From: Beverwykella pulmonaria
Lineage: Eukaryota; Ascomycota; Dothideomycetes; Pleosporales; Melanommataceae
DNA length: 64,000 bases
Direction: 5' to 3'
NCBI GenBank assembly: GCA_001599595.1
Contig: BCHH01000007.1
Span: forward strand, 306,027-370,026
Made by a program: the position numbers and the translations under genes. A model generated the notes under the pieces. That model did not search any database and was not told where the DNA came from. It saw nothing but the letters and a program-made list of their open reading frames with translations. Shown piece after piece: positions 11,210-22,009 of the stretch; the first letter of the stretch is position 1; each line of letters starts with the position of its first letter.

Positions 11210-12629
11210 GAGATGGTGAGGGAAATGAAAATGCATTGGATTGGCGTATTGGGTTTGATTGAGCGAGCATAACGATGTCTGCATCCTTAGAATAATGAAT
11301 TAGTAATATTTGTCTGCTCTCATTTCCATCATACACTCACCCATATGAGATACTCCTGTCTGTAGCTGCAACATGACACAGAGTGCCGGCTCTTTCTTGT
11401 CCTGTCGTATGGGAGGAATAGGTGCGAATGTGGTTAATGCTGGAGAGAAACTTCGAGGATTCTTGTGTAAAAAAGGTTGAACGTGTGTGGATTGGGTTTG
11501 AAGCAGGCGGAGCTCTCAGGATTGGTCCTCAAGCACAAAGGAGGAGAAGCAAACAGAGTATCCGGCGCTGGCGCTGGGGTTGCCTTGGGGTTATCGAGCA
11601 TGATGGACTTGGTAGGGCTGTTGCAATAGTCTCGATCACGAAGCAGGCGGGTGAGTCCGCTCCCGCAGGCATTGTTCATGGTGCTTTGTGCTCGCCTCTG
11701 CTATAGTTAATCCGAAGCGTGTTGCGTGGAGGTGGAGCCTAGCTATTAGGCAGATATCCTTTCTCTTTGTGTTTAGGTTTCTTCACTAGCATCACATCGT
11801 TGAGTCATAGCAGATTTGAGCGAAGAAGTATCGGTGGGTTGCAATGAGAGATTTTTACATGATGTCGAGTATGACATAAGGTGTTGAGGATTGACAATGC
11901 AAAAGTGGGTGTCGAAAATGAAAAGACAACGCTCGAATAGAGAGGAGTTATACTTACCTGCTGCAAAGAAGATAAAAGTGAAGAGAGAAGTGAAAAGAGA
12001 AGTAGAGAGGAAGAGAAACTGAGAGAAAGAGAGACCGTACTAGCCATCGGAAGAAGAGCTAGTATATACCTGTTAGTATTGTTGAAAGATCGAAGGAGCG
12101 GAGCGTCCTCAGGAAGAAAGACCATTAAGACACAACTTTCGTGGAGAAAACCTCGCGGCTTTTGATCCATACAGACACTTTTCTGTCGTGTCTCATGCGA
12201 GTGGAAGCCACTTAACGAAACTGAGTGCACTTTTTAGTACGTTAGAGAACGACTGGAGAGGATCATTCACAAATTCCACCACTCGATTGATATATGTAAG
12301 CCCAGGACACCATTCAGTCACGATACAGTACCCTTGACAGTGTCACTCCGTGACATCTTTGGCCCGCAAATACTCCGCAATACCACGAACCTTTGCCTTG
12401 GTGGGCATTCATGGGGTTTCCGGTTGTCGTGATTGCACATGGCAATAGTTTGGCAGGGTTTTATTATATTTTGATAGAGTAGTGGTACGCTGAAGTTATT
12501 TATGGTGTTGACGCTCGCTTATTTTGGTGTGCAGGGAAAAGGCGCACCCGCGTGGCAGCTTCGCGAAGCCGAGCCTAGCCCAAACATCAACACTTCCAAC
12601 ATCCAAAAGTTAGCCCCACATCCCACACG
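11210..12629. other. Intergenic region, astacin to DAD1
   Basis: No supportable gene. It contains a purine/pyrimidine-skewed stretch (about 11970-12040) and, at 12295 onward, the start of the dispersed repeat. The open frames on both strands lack domain features. Confidence 0.5.
12295..12330 (+). repeat. Partial or diverged copy of the dispersed repeat
   Basis: TGTAAGCCCAGGACACCAT followed by CAGTCACG matches the first 28 or so bases of the copies at 8028 and 52520. It then diverges, although GTGTCACTCCGTGACATC keeps a similar layout. It lacks the CACGTG and TATA parts, so it is a truncated copy or a cousin subfamily. Confidence 0.6.
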
Positions 12630-13038
12630 ATGTCCGCACAAAACCGCACCTCCACAGCCAACGGAAACCTACCTACCCACACCGAACCCTCATACTTCGA
12701 GCAACAACGCGACATTCTTATCGGCGAAATAGCACAGGTGAACGCCACCCCACCATCCCCGCATATCCCCGTTTCCCACATATAATACATACACAAGGGT
12801 CCTGATGCTAATTGGTTATTTATAGAGTCTCGAAATCGTCCTCCAGAATATAAACAAGCTCAACCGTTCTCTAGAAGAAGTCATCGGCGTTGGTAACGAG
12901 TTCTCGCCCGTCGAAGCGCTATGGAGTCAATTCGAGAATGTGATGGCCAAGGATCCAGATGAGAAGGAGGATGGGGGAGAGGGGGCGCAGGAGGGTGGGG
13001 ACGAGGATGAGACCGAGGTGGAGGAGCATCATAAGTAA
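12630..13038 (+). CDS. DAD1: DASH/Dam1 kinetochore complex subunit Dad1
   Basis: Exons are 12630-12737 and 12826-13038 (88-bp intron, phase 0), encoding 106 aa. The core has the family signature: [16 protein letters not shown] in exon 1, then [20 protein letters not shown] and [19 protein letters not shown] in exon 2. Dad1 is part of the ten-subunit DASH ring that couples kinetochores to microtubule plus ends in the nucleus at mitosis. The C-terminus is an acidic tail ([12 protein letters not shown]) of low complexity. The length fits the family (roughly 90-110 aa). Confidence 0.95.
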
Positions 13039-13587
13039 AGAGCATTGGCGATGCTGAGATGAACGCCATGGAACACACGGATAAGTGTGACTTGCGGGCC
13101 CGGCGTCATGGAATGCTACCCAGGGGGATTGCATAACGAACAAGACCACGTACCAATACTAGAGGATGAGAACACCAGAGGCACTGCGGACGTCACCAAA
13201 GCAAAAGACTGCGAAGAGATTGGATCAAGATTCATTCCATTTGCGGCAGGGACGGGACTATCCTACACAAATTACCCAATATACCGAATACAGACACAAA
13301 GAAAAGAAGAAGAAGATGTGACGTGAGGAGAACATTGGCGACCATGAGGGGCCGCATCCTCTTCCCAAAAACGCCAGTCATGTATGTATGGATTCCTCGT
13401 AGTGGCTAACCGTCGTACCACTATTGATGCGCGAAAAAGAATCTTTCAATGAGGTAGGGGCGTCCATGATATGGTCATTAAGCATCTCGATCGTGTCGTC
13501 CAGCGTCGTGAATCTTGATAATCCCGCCGACGGCGGCGGGCTGGGGTTGCTTACATACCACGGACTCTAAAGAATCGAAAGAGATGC
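13039..13587. other. Intergenic region between convergent DAD1 and RHO4
   Basis: The 3' ends of two convergent genes face each other here. I see no gene or repeat worth reporting. Confidence 0.5.
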
Positions 13588-14514
13588 TTAAAGGACTTTG
13601 CAGCCGGAGCGCTTCTTGGACTTCTTACCGCCTGTGAATGTGGACCGTGGCACCCCCGTCTCCTCGGGTGTCTTGTGCTCGTCGCCCACGGCCATGGTCA
13701 CGGCCATGTCGAAGATTTCCTCGACGCCATCCTGCTCTTTACTACTGCACTCCATGTACATGGCGCCCATCTTTTTGGCGACGACGCGACCCTGCTCCGG
13801 CGTGACGGGCGTCAGGCCTTGTGTCTTGAGCAGCTCGATGCAGTTCTTCTTGTTGCGGAGATCGGACTTGAGGCCAAGTAGCATGATGGGGGTGGTGGGG
13901 CAGAAGTGCAGGACCTCGGGATACCACTGTGGCTGTCAGCAAACGGACGCAGAGGATGCGAGCACGGGGCTGGCTCACCTTGTCCACAACATTCTCGAGC
14001 GAGTTGGGGCAGTCGATGGCGAAGCAGACGAAGAGGATGTCGGTTTCGGGGTAGGACAGCGGCCGCAGTCGGTCGTACTCCTCCTGTCCGGCCGTGTCCC
14101 AGAGGGCAAGCTCGACCATCTTGCCTGTGGGCGGGTGTGGGGTGTGCGTGATGTAGTTCTCGAAGACGGTGGGGACGTATTTCTGCGCAGGATCAGCATA
14201 AGCGTTGATTGTGTGTAGGCATGCGCAGGCCATCATACCTCTGGAAAGTTGCCGGAACTGTAGCTGATCAACAGACATGTCTTGCCGCACCCGCCGTCGC
14301 CGACGACGACGAGCTTTTTCGAGTACATGGGCGGCTCTGTAATGGCCGTGTCTCGCGTCTCTGTGGTCGCGTATGAGCTCACGGTGCCATTGCTGTTGCG
14401 CTCGCTGGGTGTGCGGACGGGCTTGCGGGCGGGTGTGGTCATGGACGGGGCCTTTGTCGACTGCTTGCGGCGGAGGTAGTCGTAGTTCTGCGCGGCGGGA
14501 GCGTGGGCCGACAT
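13588..14514 (-). CDS. RHO4: Rho-type small GTPase Rho4
   Basis: Exons on the minus strand are 14239-14514, 13979-14182 and 13588-13926 (introns of 56 and 52 bp, both phase 0), giving 272 aa. An N-terminal extension of about 66 residues precedes the G domain, as in fungal Rho4. Motifs visible are the P-loop GDGGCGKT, switch [10 protein letters not shown], switch [19 protein letters not shown] and a nucleotide-binding LKSDLR. A polybasic stretch (KKSKKRSG) leads into the CAAX box CKVL, whose final Leu predicts geranylgeranylation. Rho4 directs septation and wall remodelling through formins in filamentous fungi. It is divergent from the phosphatase gene, with 321 bp between the two ATGs. Confidence 0.93.
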
Positions 14515-14835
14515 TGTGAATGGGGTGCGACGGCGAGGCAGGAGAAGGGCAGAGGGTGGAGTGGAGGGTGGTATCAATGGGCACTGGAGACTGCGCGGGC
14601 GAGCGTGGGTAGAGATAGAAACGGCGGGTGTTGATGGAATATGTGGTGTGCCAAGGCAGCGGTTGGCCCGGCGACGTTCCCGCGGCCTCGCTAAATTTGG
14701 ACACACCTCCAGGCAGGGGCGCGCTCACCTGCAGATCGCCCCCAGGCCAATAATTGACCCGTCCACCCCGCCGCCTCCGCTCACGACTCCATGGCCCTGA
14801 CATGACCGACCCTCTCTCGCTCCTCGACTGCTCCA
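14515..14835. other. Shared divergent promoter, RHO4 / LCB3-type phosphatase
   Basis: This 321-bp GC-rich stretch separates two start codons on opposite strands. I see no clear TATA box. It must carry both promoters and 5' leaders. Confidence 0.5.
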
Positions 14836-16785
14836 ATGTGTCCGCAGCACGACTACCCTGATGCGCCCCCGCTGCCCGCCCGCGACACGGGCGCGACCAA
14901 GGCCTACATCCTGCCTGTGCAGGCCGACCGGCTCGATGCGGGCATGAAACACCACGACCACTGTGCGTTCACCTCGCTCTGCGCACCCTCCCCCACACAG
15001 AGGGGCATGGAGACTGATATGCGCTGAGAAGATGCCCAGCGGCTGCCCCCATGGCGCAACGCATTGCGAAATCGCCTGATCCCCATTGTGCGATTGGAAA
15101 CCCCGTACCTGGCGCTGCTGCAGGAGAAGCTGCGCACGCCCGCCCTCGACTCCTACTTTGCCTTCACCGCGAACCTGGGGACCCACACCTTCTTCATGGT
15201 CATGCTGCCGATCCTGTTCTGGTGCGGATATACGAATGTGGGCCGTGCGTAGGTTTTGCGCTCCCGTGAACGTTTGGCTGATACGGGACGCTGACATGTG
15301 TGCAGAATGGTCCATATGCTGGCTGCTGGAGTGTTCTGGAGCGGATTCCTCAAAGACATGCTCTGTCTGCCTAGGCCCTTGTCTCCTCCGCTTTCTCGTA
15401 TCACCATGTCCGGGTCGGCCGCCCTCGAATACGGCTTTCCTTCATCGCACTCGACCAATGCAGTCTCGGTGGCCGTCTATGCCATCCAGATGCTGCGGAG
15501 CTCGCCCGAGCAGTACCATCCGAATGTATACTTTGCCGCGCAGATGCTCTTCTACTTCTACGCCGCGTCCATCGTGTTTGGGAGACTGTACTGCGGCATG
15601 CACGGCCTCCTGGACGTCATTGTAGGGAGCCATCTTGGTGCGCTCATCGCTGTTATCCAGCTCATGTACGGCGAAAGGCTCGACGCCTGGCTGTTTGACG
15701 AGACCCACGTTAACATTGTGATCTTGACCTTGGCTGTATTCGTCCTGGTCCGCATTCATCCGGAACCGGCAGACGATTGTCCCTGTTTCGATGATAGCAT
15801 CGCTTTCGCTGGTGTTGTTGTCGGCGTGAACATTGGCGCATGGCATTATGCACGTACCGGATTTGCGCTCGACTTTCCCATTCCTTCCACGGTTCCATTC
15901 GATCTGAAGACCATGGGATTTTTGGTAGCCGCGCTGCGCATTGTCGTGGGAGTGATCATCATCTTCCTCTGGAGAGCGACCATGAAGCCAGCCATGTTCA
16001 GAATCTTGCCTCCGCTGTTTCGGCTGCTGGAACAAGCTCGCCTCAATTTGCCGCGAGCTTTCTTCTTGAACGCTTCGTAAGTATCGGCTTGATACTGAAA
16101 AGGACGGTATTGATTGTCCTCCAGAAAATACACCAGCATCCCGAAGCTCCAAGGCGACGACAATGTCATTCCTCCCGCATCAGACCTGCCGCACATGCTA
16201 AAAAACCTCGCCCATCCCCGCAAACGCTCCATCTCTATTGGGCCTCAATCTGCAGCGGATGCATACGAGACGCTTGCGTACCGTAATAGACGGCGAAGAG
16301 AAAGCATAAGCTCTTTAGATGGAACTATGCCGGAGGGCTCCACGTGGTCTCCCGTATCGAAAGAGCCAGGCTTGGGCGCTTCCCCTACTGCGAGTCAGAC
16401 AGGAAAGGCGCTACTGGGTCCGGGCCTATTGCCCACACCCATGTCCTCCAGGGTACACTCGTACGAGCAGATGATGGGAACAGGGAGACGGGAGCTCTCG
16501 GCCATCACGCCTCCAGATAGCGATGCCGACTTTGCTGGCGAAGCCGTGCAAACGCCCTTGGAAGAGGAGAATGAGAAACGCGAGCTTTTTAACATGTTAA
16601 CCAAACCTCGGGTACGATACGATGTTGAGGTTGTCACAAAGCTCGTAATCTATGCAGGTGCGTATCAGGACCCCGCTTGCATTCTGAACAACCTGCTGAC
16701 TGTGATAGGTATTGGGTGGCTGGCTGTAGAAGGCAATCCCATTTTCTTTCAATTGGTCGGGTTAGGCATGGGTATTGCCCCGTAG
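14836..16785 (+). CDS. LCB3: Sphingoid long-chain base phosphate phosphatase (PAP2 family)
   Basis: Five exons: 14836-14962, 15032-15248, 15306-16076, 16125-16657 and 16709-16785, giving 574 aa. All junctions were fixed by phase and family fit. The last intron (51 bp) is in frame without a stop, so retention would insert 17 residues. PAP2 motifs: C1 KDMLCLPRP near residue 131, C2 YGFPSSHSTNA, and C3 with GRLYCGMHGLLD. Several membrane helices follow (for example TLAVFVLV and IVVGVIIIFLW). The conserved C-terminus reads VVTKLVIYAG, joined across the last intron to IGWLAVEGNP. Yeast Lcb3/Ysr3 dephosphorylate dihydrosphingosine-1-phosphate in the ER for sphingolipid synthesis. The symbol is by orthology and could equally be YSR2/LCB3-like. 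Confidence 0.92.
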
Positions 16786-17054
16786 CCTTCCTCTATAGCT
16801 GTTCTTATATCGTGTTGCGCATATCTTCCCGCGATGTCATATAGCTTAGTTAGATACCCTCTGTATTCATGAACTAGTTATAGAATCAATTGTTCTTAAA
16901 CCTGTGTTCGGTGGGGTGTGAATGAAATGACGTCGTGCTACTAGCCTCCATTGGACTGCAACAACAATGTACTCCTGCGCTACCCCTGTCTCTAACCTTC
17001 GCGTCGCCTCACCTCACCTCCGGCCCAGTATTTGTGACCACACACTCACAAACG

Positions 17055-17773
17055 ATGACCATGAACCGAATGCTCCAAGTGCCCTTCAGCGCATGTCTCC
17101 TCCTCTCCTGTGTGCTCGGCGCCGCCGCTCATGGCGGCGGCGACCACCAGCAAATCGTCGTCGCCGACAACGCGGACTGGGCAACGCGCCATATGGCTGG
17201 TAAAGAGCGCCATCTCTTTGCTTCTTTCTCGCACTAAAATAGCACCTGGAGACACAACACGTACTGAATTGACGCGTAGAGGAACACCACATTTCTGGTT
17301 ACGACGCCGCGACCTTCTTCTCGCTGCACGACTACGACAACATGGGCATCTGGTCTGGTTCCGACATCCAGCGCACCTACGGCCTCCTCGACCCCTCGAC
17401 CTCGCACATCACCGATTCGGAAAAGCAGAGGGTTGTTACTGAGGTGCTGAGGCTGTTTGATACGAATCAGGATGGGGCTGTGAGCAGGGAGGAGTGGGAG
17501 AATAGGAGTAAGGAGGGGGTCAAGTTGCCGGATTTCGGCATGGGGCCGGGTCACCATGGGGACGATGAGTATGAGTATGAGATTCACCATTGGGAGAAGT
17601 ACCATAGCGGGGATAATGTCAAGGAGGAGGATTTGACGCATCCAGAGGATATCGAACATTTCAAGAAGCATGATGAAGCGGACGATAGGAGGGAAGAGTG
17701 GGAGAGGCTGGAACGGGCGGCGAAGAGGGGGGTTGTGGAGAAAAACATCCCGGCCAAATTTAGGGTCAATTGA
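17055..17773 (+). CDS. Secretory-pathway EF-hand protein, SSP120-like
   Basis: Exons are 17055-17199 and 17280-17773 (80-bp intron, phase 1), giving 212 aa. The N-terminus is a signal peptide (MLQVPFSACLLLSCVLGAAA) followed by a His/Gly stretch. Conserved EEHHISGYDAATFFSLHDYD is formed at the splice junction. One canonical EF loop is present (DTNQDGAVSREE), plus a degenerate one (HDYDNMGIW). The C-terminal half is charged and helical. The arrangement matches yeast Ssp120 and nucleobindin-like proteins; Ssp120 partners the lectin cargo receptor Emp47 in ER-Golgi transport. There is no C-terminal HDEL. It is convergent with TYW2, 215 bp away. Confidence 0.8.
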
Positions 17774-17988
17774 AGGGTTAGGGTGAGGTGGGGTGGGATG
17801 GATTGGAGGGGAAGAGGAGGGTGTATGATACCATGTCTGTGCCATTAACATGGTGCTGCTATTCAGAGCGTAGTGTGTAAAAGTTTTGGGTTCGCTGTAC
17901 ATATGAAATTGTACATTATTTGATCTAGAGCGGAGTGTGATATACACGTCCATCTCGCTGTTCTTATGTCTCTCCCCTCACTCTTGTG

Positions 17989-19656
17989 TCAAGGCAGAAA
18001 TTCCGCGTCCTTCAACCCATCAACCCTAACATCAAAAACAACATGCACCACCCCCGGCGCATACGTCTTCACCCTCTCGACATGATCGCACCTCACCCTC
18101 TTCCTATAGCTCCCGCACGTTCCCCTCTCAGCCTCCCACCGATCGAGAATTTCCTGTAACTCATCCACAACCTCCTCTTTCCTCTTCTCATTATCTTTCG
18201 CGCCAATGTTTTCGTGCAAGTGCAACCAGCCTCCGAGCTGGGAGTCGACGATACGAATGGCGGTGGGCCAGCTTAGTCGGGAGGAGGGAAGGAAACCGCA
18301 GTTTACGTGGCGAATAGGCGGGATCCGTCGTTGGTGTAAGGACTGGCTTTCCTGCGCTAGCTGCGATATTGCGAGGATGGCTTCCGAGTTGGATTGTTGG
18401 AAGATAAGGAAGTCAACGTCGGAGACTGAGGCTTCCCAGTCTCTCCATTCCTCTAACGTCTGTGGGAATGTGGTGAAGGTTTCGGTGGTCCAGCCGTTGA
18501 GCTTCGCGCCCCGACAAAGCCCCTCGACAGACCAAGGATTTAGCTCCCAGCACAGTACCTTCGTGATCCCCGCACGCTTATACGAGAAGGCGAAATACCC
18601 GATTCCGGCGTAGAGGTCCACGGCTGTGCTTCCCTCCTTAAAAAAGTTCTCACATATTCCTCCTCCTTCTCCTCCCCCATTCATTCCACCAGCCGGCCTT
18701 TTACCCCTTCCCTCTGAAACACAAGAAAGTACAGACGAGAGCGAGAGCAGCCGCGTTTTCTCCCGAATGTTGCCCCTCGAAAACATGGTATATAATGGGG
18801 CCCAGACTTGATGGATCCCATTCTGCGTCGTGGATACCCATAGTGCCGCTTTAAAGTCTTGGGGTGTGGGCGAGAAGAGGGTTTGGGCAGTGGGAAGGGG
18901 GCCGAAGGAGCCGTGAATGGGTGTTAGGTTTACAGGGCTGCGGAGGATATTCTCTACCATCTTGGAATCCTGCTTCTCTTCCACTGGAGGGTCTTCGGTG
19001 GTATCTTGATACCGAGTGTTGGCGGTAGGTGATTTCAAAGGTATACCCGCGTTTATGGCTACATGCGTTGCTCCCACGGAATTGGCCATATGCTCCCATA
19101 CAGGTGCGAGAAGGGGTGAGCTGATTTGATGAGCAGAAAGCAGCTTGATCCATGGCGGAGAGCTAAAGGCGTGCGCTGGTAGTAGAAGAAGGGGCTTGTA
19201 CACGGAGTACGATTCAGGGAACGAGGATGAGAGGGCTGCGGGTGTGAGTTCTAGCGTAGACAGCAGATCCTCTGGAAGCAGTACGAAAGCTTCGTATAGG
19301 GCCTTAATAACCGCATTCCGGGGTTTGATTGTAGCATCGATGGGATCTGAAACAGCCTGTGCAGTTGAGATGCAGATTTCTGAGCAGAGATGGCCGAGTT
19401 TAAGGCCGTCCAAAAAGTTCTTTTTCTCAATAATTGCGCCTTGTTCGTCTGGAACTTGTTCGGGTTGGTAGTCTAAACTGGATAGGAGAATTTTCGTCGC
19501 GATGACCATGCGATGCTCTGTAGAGTCATTTCCTGTACGCCCCTCTTCTGCGACAATCTTGGTTGTTCGGTCAAGGAGATTCTTTTCTTCGAGCGCTGTT
19601 TTGACCCTCTTGACGTGATTTCGAGGAACAATGAGGGCTATTCGTGGTTCAGTCAT
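17989..19656 (-). CDS. TYW2: tRNA wybutosine-synthesizing protein 2 (aminocarboxypropyltransferase)
   Basis: Single exon of 555 aa. The SAM-binding motif VDLYAGIGYFAFSY is followed by CWELNPWSVEGLCRGAKLNGW-type sequence typical of Tyw2/Trm12 of the TRM5 superfamily. Further features are the conserved VNCGFLPSSRLSWPTA and a C-terminal HVERVKTYAPGVVHVVFDV. Tyw2 transfers the 3-amino-3-carboxypropyl group from SAM to 4-demethylwyosine at position 37 of tRNA-Phe. At 555 aa it is longer than yeast Trm12 because of inserted variable segments, which is normal in filamentous fungi. The start was chosen at the first ATG of the frame. Confidence 0.92.
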   Translation of the reverse strand: MTEPRIALIVPRNHVKRVKTALEEKNLLDRTTKIVAEEGRTGNDSTEHRMVIATKILLSSLDYQPEQVPDEQGAIIEKKNFLDGLKLGHLCSEICISTAQAVSDPIDATIKPRNAVIKALYEAFVLLPEDLLSTLELTPAALSSSFPESYSVYKPLLLLPAHAFSSPPWIKLLSAHQISSPLLAPVWEHMANSVGATHVAINAGIPLKSPTANTRYQDTTEDPPVEEKQDSKMVENILRSPVNLTPIHGSFGPLPTAQTLFSPTPQDFKAALWVSTTQNGIHQVWAPLYTMFSRGNIREKTRLLSLSSVLSCVSEGRGKRPAGGMNGGGEGGGICENFFKEGSTAVDLYAGIGYFAFSYKRAGITKVLCWELNPWSVEGLCRGAKLNGWTTETFTTFPQTLEEWRDWEASVSDVDFLIFQQSNSEAILAISQLAQESQSLHQRRIPPIRHVNCGFLPSSRLSWPTAIRIVDSQLGGWLHLHENIGAKDNEKRKEEVVDELQEILDRWEAERGTCGSYRKRVRCDHVERVKTYAPGVVHVVFDVRVDGLKDAEFLP

Positions 19657-20004
19657 TGCTCCATATCGACGCCCATAATTGTGTCGTTAGGATGGTGAGT
19701 TAAGATGGCTGGATTTTTGAATAATGAAGCGAGGGAATATTGAGATTCAGCACCTAGACTGAGACGAATTCATCAACGTAAATGAAGAACAGTGGGAACC
19801 ACAAGCTGAAGATGATTTGACTACACCTGGCTGGATTCAAATGCCATTAAGGCTCTGCGTCAAGATTGACATTCACTGCCCCGCCCCCACTACGATCTTA
19901 TCGATAAGCACCAAGTGACGAAGCTCTAGTAACGCCTTGTATTCCCAGTTTTTAACTCCTTCTCCTCCGCCTCTCCAAACGCCGAAAGAAGGCCATTCAC
20001 AGCA
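19657..20004. other. Divergent promoter region, TYW2 / Nudix
   Basis: This 348-bp region separates two divergently transcribed genes. ATCGATAAG at about 19900 resembles a housekeeping promoter element. A similar CTTATCGATAAG sits upstream of ELP4 at about 27971. No gene is present. Confidence 0.45.
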
Positions 20005-21014
20005 ATGGCACTCTCAAACCTCGACATCATCAACGAATGCGATGGGTAACTCTCACACAGCAGTCCATCCCCCCACTCCCACTAACTGTCTGCCTGTCTC
20101 CATCTAGCTTCCCATACTACCAAGTCGATCCGGATCTCTACGCCGCCAGCATCGCCACCTACTTCGAGCTCCGCGTCGAAGGCTGTGACTACGCCCTCGG
20201 ATATATGCTCCCCTCCGTCGTCGAAGTGTTCCGAAATGTTCCGAAATGGGCTATTGACGACGAGGACAGGATACTCTATCTTATGGGTGGAAGTACCATG
20301 GAAGAACGATCGGCCGCTGTTATGAATACGCTGGTTGCGATGAGGGCGACGGGTCACTTTAAAGTACTTGATAAGTGGAGGGGCGAGCTGTACGCAGTGT
20401 ATGGGCGGAACAAGGAGTTGCTCTTCAATGTGGAGAGGTGTGCCAGTCCTTTGTTCGGCGTCATCACGTATGGCGTGCACTTGACAGCTTATGTTCGGAC
20501 AAAGGAAGGAGAGCTCAAGATCTGGATACCGAGACGGGCGCGGACGAAGCAGACATACGGTGGAATGCTCGATAACGCTGTGGCGGGGGGCATAGCGTCT
20601 GGAGAGTCGCCATACGAGAGTCTGGTCAGAGAGTGCGGGGAGGAGGCGTCCTTGCCAGAGGGCCTGGTAAGAGGCAAGGCAAAAGCCTGCGGAACCGTCA
20701 CATACTACCACATCCGCACCGAAAAGGCCGGAGGAGAAACCAAGTTGCTGCAGCCCGAATGTCAGTACGTCTACGATTTGGAATTGGCCGAAGATGTAAT
20801 CCCGAAGCCTGGAGACGATGAAGTGGAGGAATTTTACTTGTGGAGCGTGGATGAGGTGAAGGAAGCAATGGCACGGGGCGAGTTCAAACCCAACTGTGCA
20901 CTCGTGATGCTGGATTTCTTCATTCGGCATGGGATCCTCACGTGTGAAAATGAGAAGGACTACATCGAGATTGTCTCGCGGTTGCACCGCAGGTTTGATT
21001 TCCCCAGCCTATAG
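20005..21014 (+). CDS. Nudix hydrolase with N-terminal DUF4743 (YJR142W-type)
   Basis: A short first exon 20005-20045 is joined to 20108-21014 (62-bp intron, phase 2), giving 315 aa. The junction yields NECDGFPYYQVDP. The N-terminal half resembles DUF4743. The Nudix box starts GGIASGESPYESLVREC and continues GEEASLP, matching Gx5Ex7REUxEExGU. Related plant NUDT20/24 and yeast YJR142W proteins hydrolyse damaged thiamine diphosphates. That substrate is family knowledge and not shown here. It is convergent with RPB8, 121 bp apart, and an A-rich run at about 21053 lies in its 3' region. Confidence 0.88.
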
Positions 21015-21135
21015 ATGACGACTCCGAACTTGGGTATCCAGGCGCCATGCCAAAAAAAAAAAAAAGCCAACTGACAAAATATGAACCCGAACACCGCCCA
21101 TGCTAGATTTTCGTCGATTCGTAAATATTTTGTGG

Positions 21136-21621
21136 TTAGCCCTTCTTGAGCAGCATGTAGACGTATTCAATCTTAAGAGACGTCATCTTCTTGTACGGTC
21201 CCTCGAGGTAGAGTAGCAGTCCTCCGAACGAAGCAAAGAACTTCCTGCGCGCGGTGTCAGCAAATGTACTTGCAATTCCCATTCCTAAGGCATGCGCAAC
21301 TTACATTGTGTCGTTGTCCCCGTCCTCAAAGCGGTAGTTCTTGCCGTAGCACACATACTCGAACACGTCCGCCAGCGATGGCTCCTTGTTGCCGTCCCGC
21401 CAGGGCTTCTCGTCCTTGCTGCCGTCCAGATTCAGCGTTGTCGCAAGCACCATATTTATGTTGTCGCCGACATTCACAGAGAAAAGTTCGCTGTTGATGT
21501 CGAGATGCATGGTCAGGCTGTGGTCGGCAGAGGTGCCATAGATGCGCGACACACGGTCGTACTTTTCATTGTTGATGCTGTTGATTGTGAAGGTCTCTTC
21601 GAAGAGCTGTGCGTCGGACAT
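21136..21621 (-). CDS. RPB8: RNA polymerases I, II and III shared subunit Rpb8 (ABC14.5)
   Basis: Minus-strand exons are 21305-21621 and 21136-21244 (60-bp intron, phase 2 splitting a Met codon), giving 141 aa. The start MSDAQLFEETFTI and the end, which runs KFFASFGGLLLYLEGPYKK then SLKIEYVYMLLKKG, are diagnostic of Rpb8. LFSVNVGDNINMVLATTLNL forms the central OB-fold strands. It is a structural subunit of all three nuclear polymerases. The length matches the family (about 145 aa). It is divergent from the F-box gene. Confidence 0.95.
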
Positions 21622-22009
21622 GGTGGGTGGTGGCTGGCAGATTCTTTGCACGGCTGCGAAGAACAGGGCGAAAAGGTGGAAAGAAGCTCCACTAGAAACG
21701 GCGCCTTTAGGAACCGGCGAATAGTTTCGCCGAGACCTTTCGCGGCAAGAGCTACAGCTGTCTCTCTCACATCACAGCTCACATTTCACGTTTCGCCTCC
21801 TTCACTTCTCCTCCATCCAAGAATCAGTCTTCGTCGCATTTTGACGAGCTGCATCGACCTGGCTTGCATGCCTCCCTAACTAGAATCTACGCCGTGCTAC
21901 ATTCTCATCTCCGTGGCGGACCATCTCGTAACCCGATACTCCCCGCGGCCACGGCCACCAATACACACCGCTGTGGCCCCGATTTGGGCGCGTATCACGC
22001 TCTCGAAGC
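21622..22009. other. Divergent promoter region, RPB8 / F-box gene
   Basis: 388 bp with CT-rich segments near 21780-21830. No gene seen. Confidence 0.4.

Noticed and set aside
10585..11284. Minus-strand frames opposite the astacin gene, including Gly-Val repeats
   Set aside because: They are the complement of the Pro-Thr repeat and of real coding sequence.
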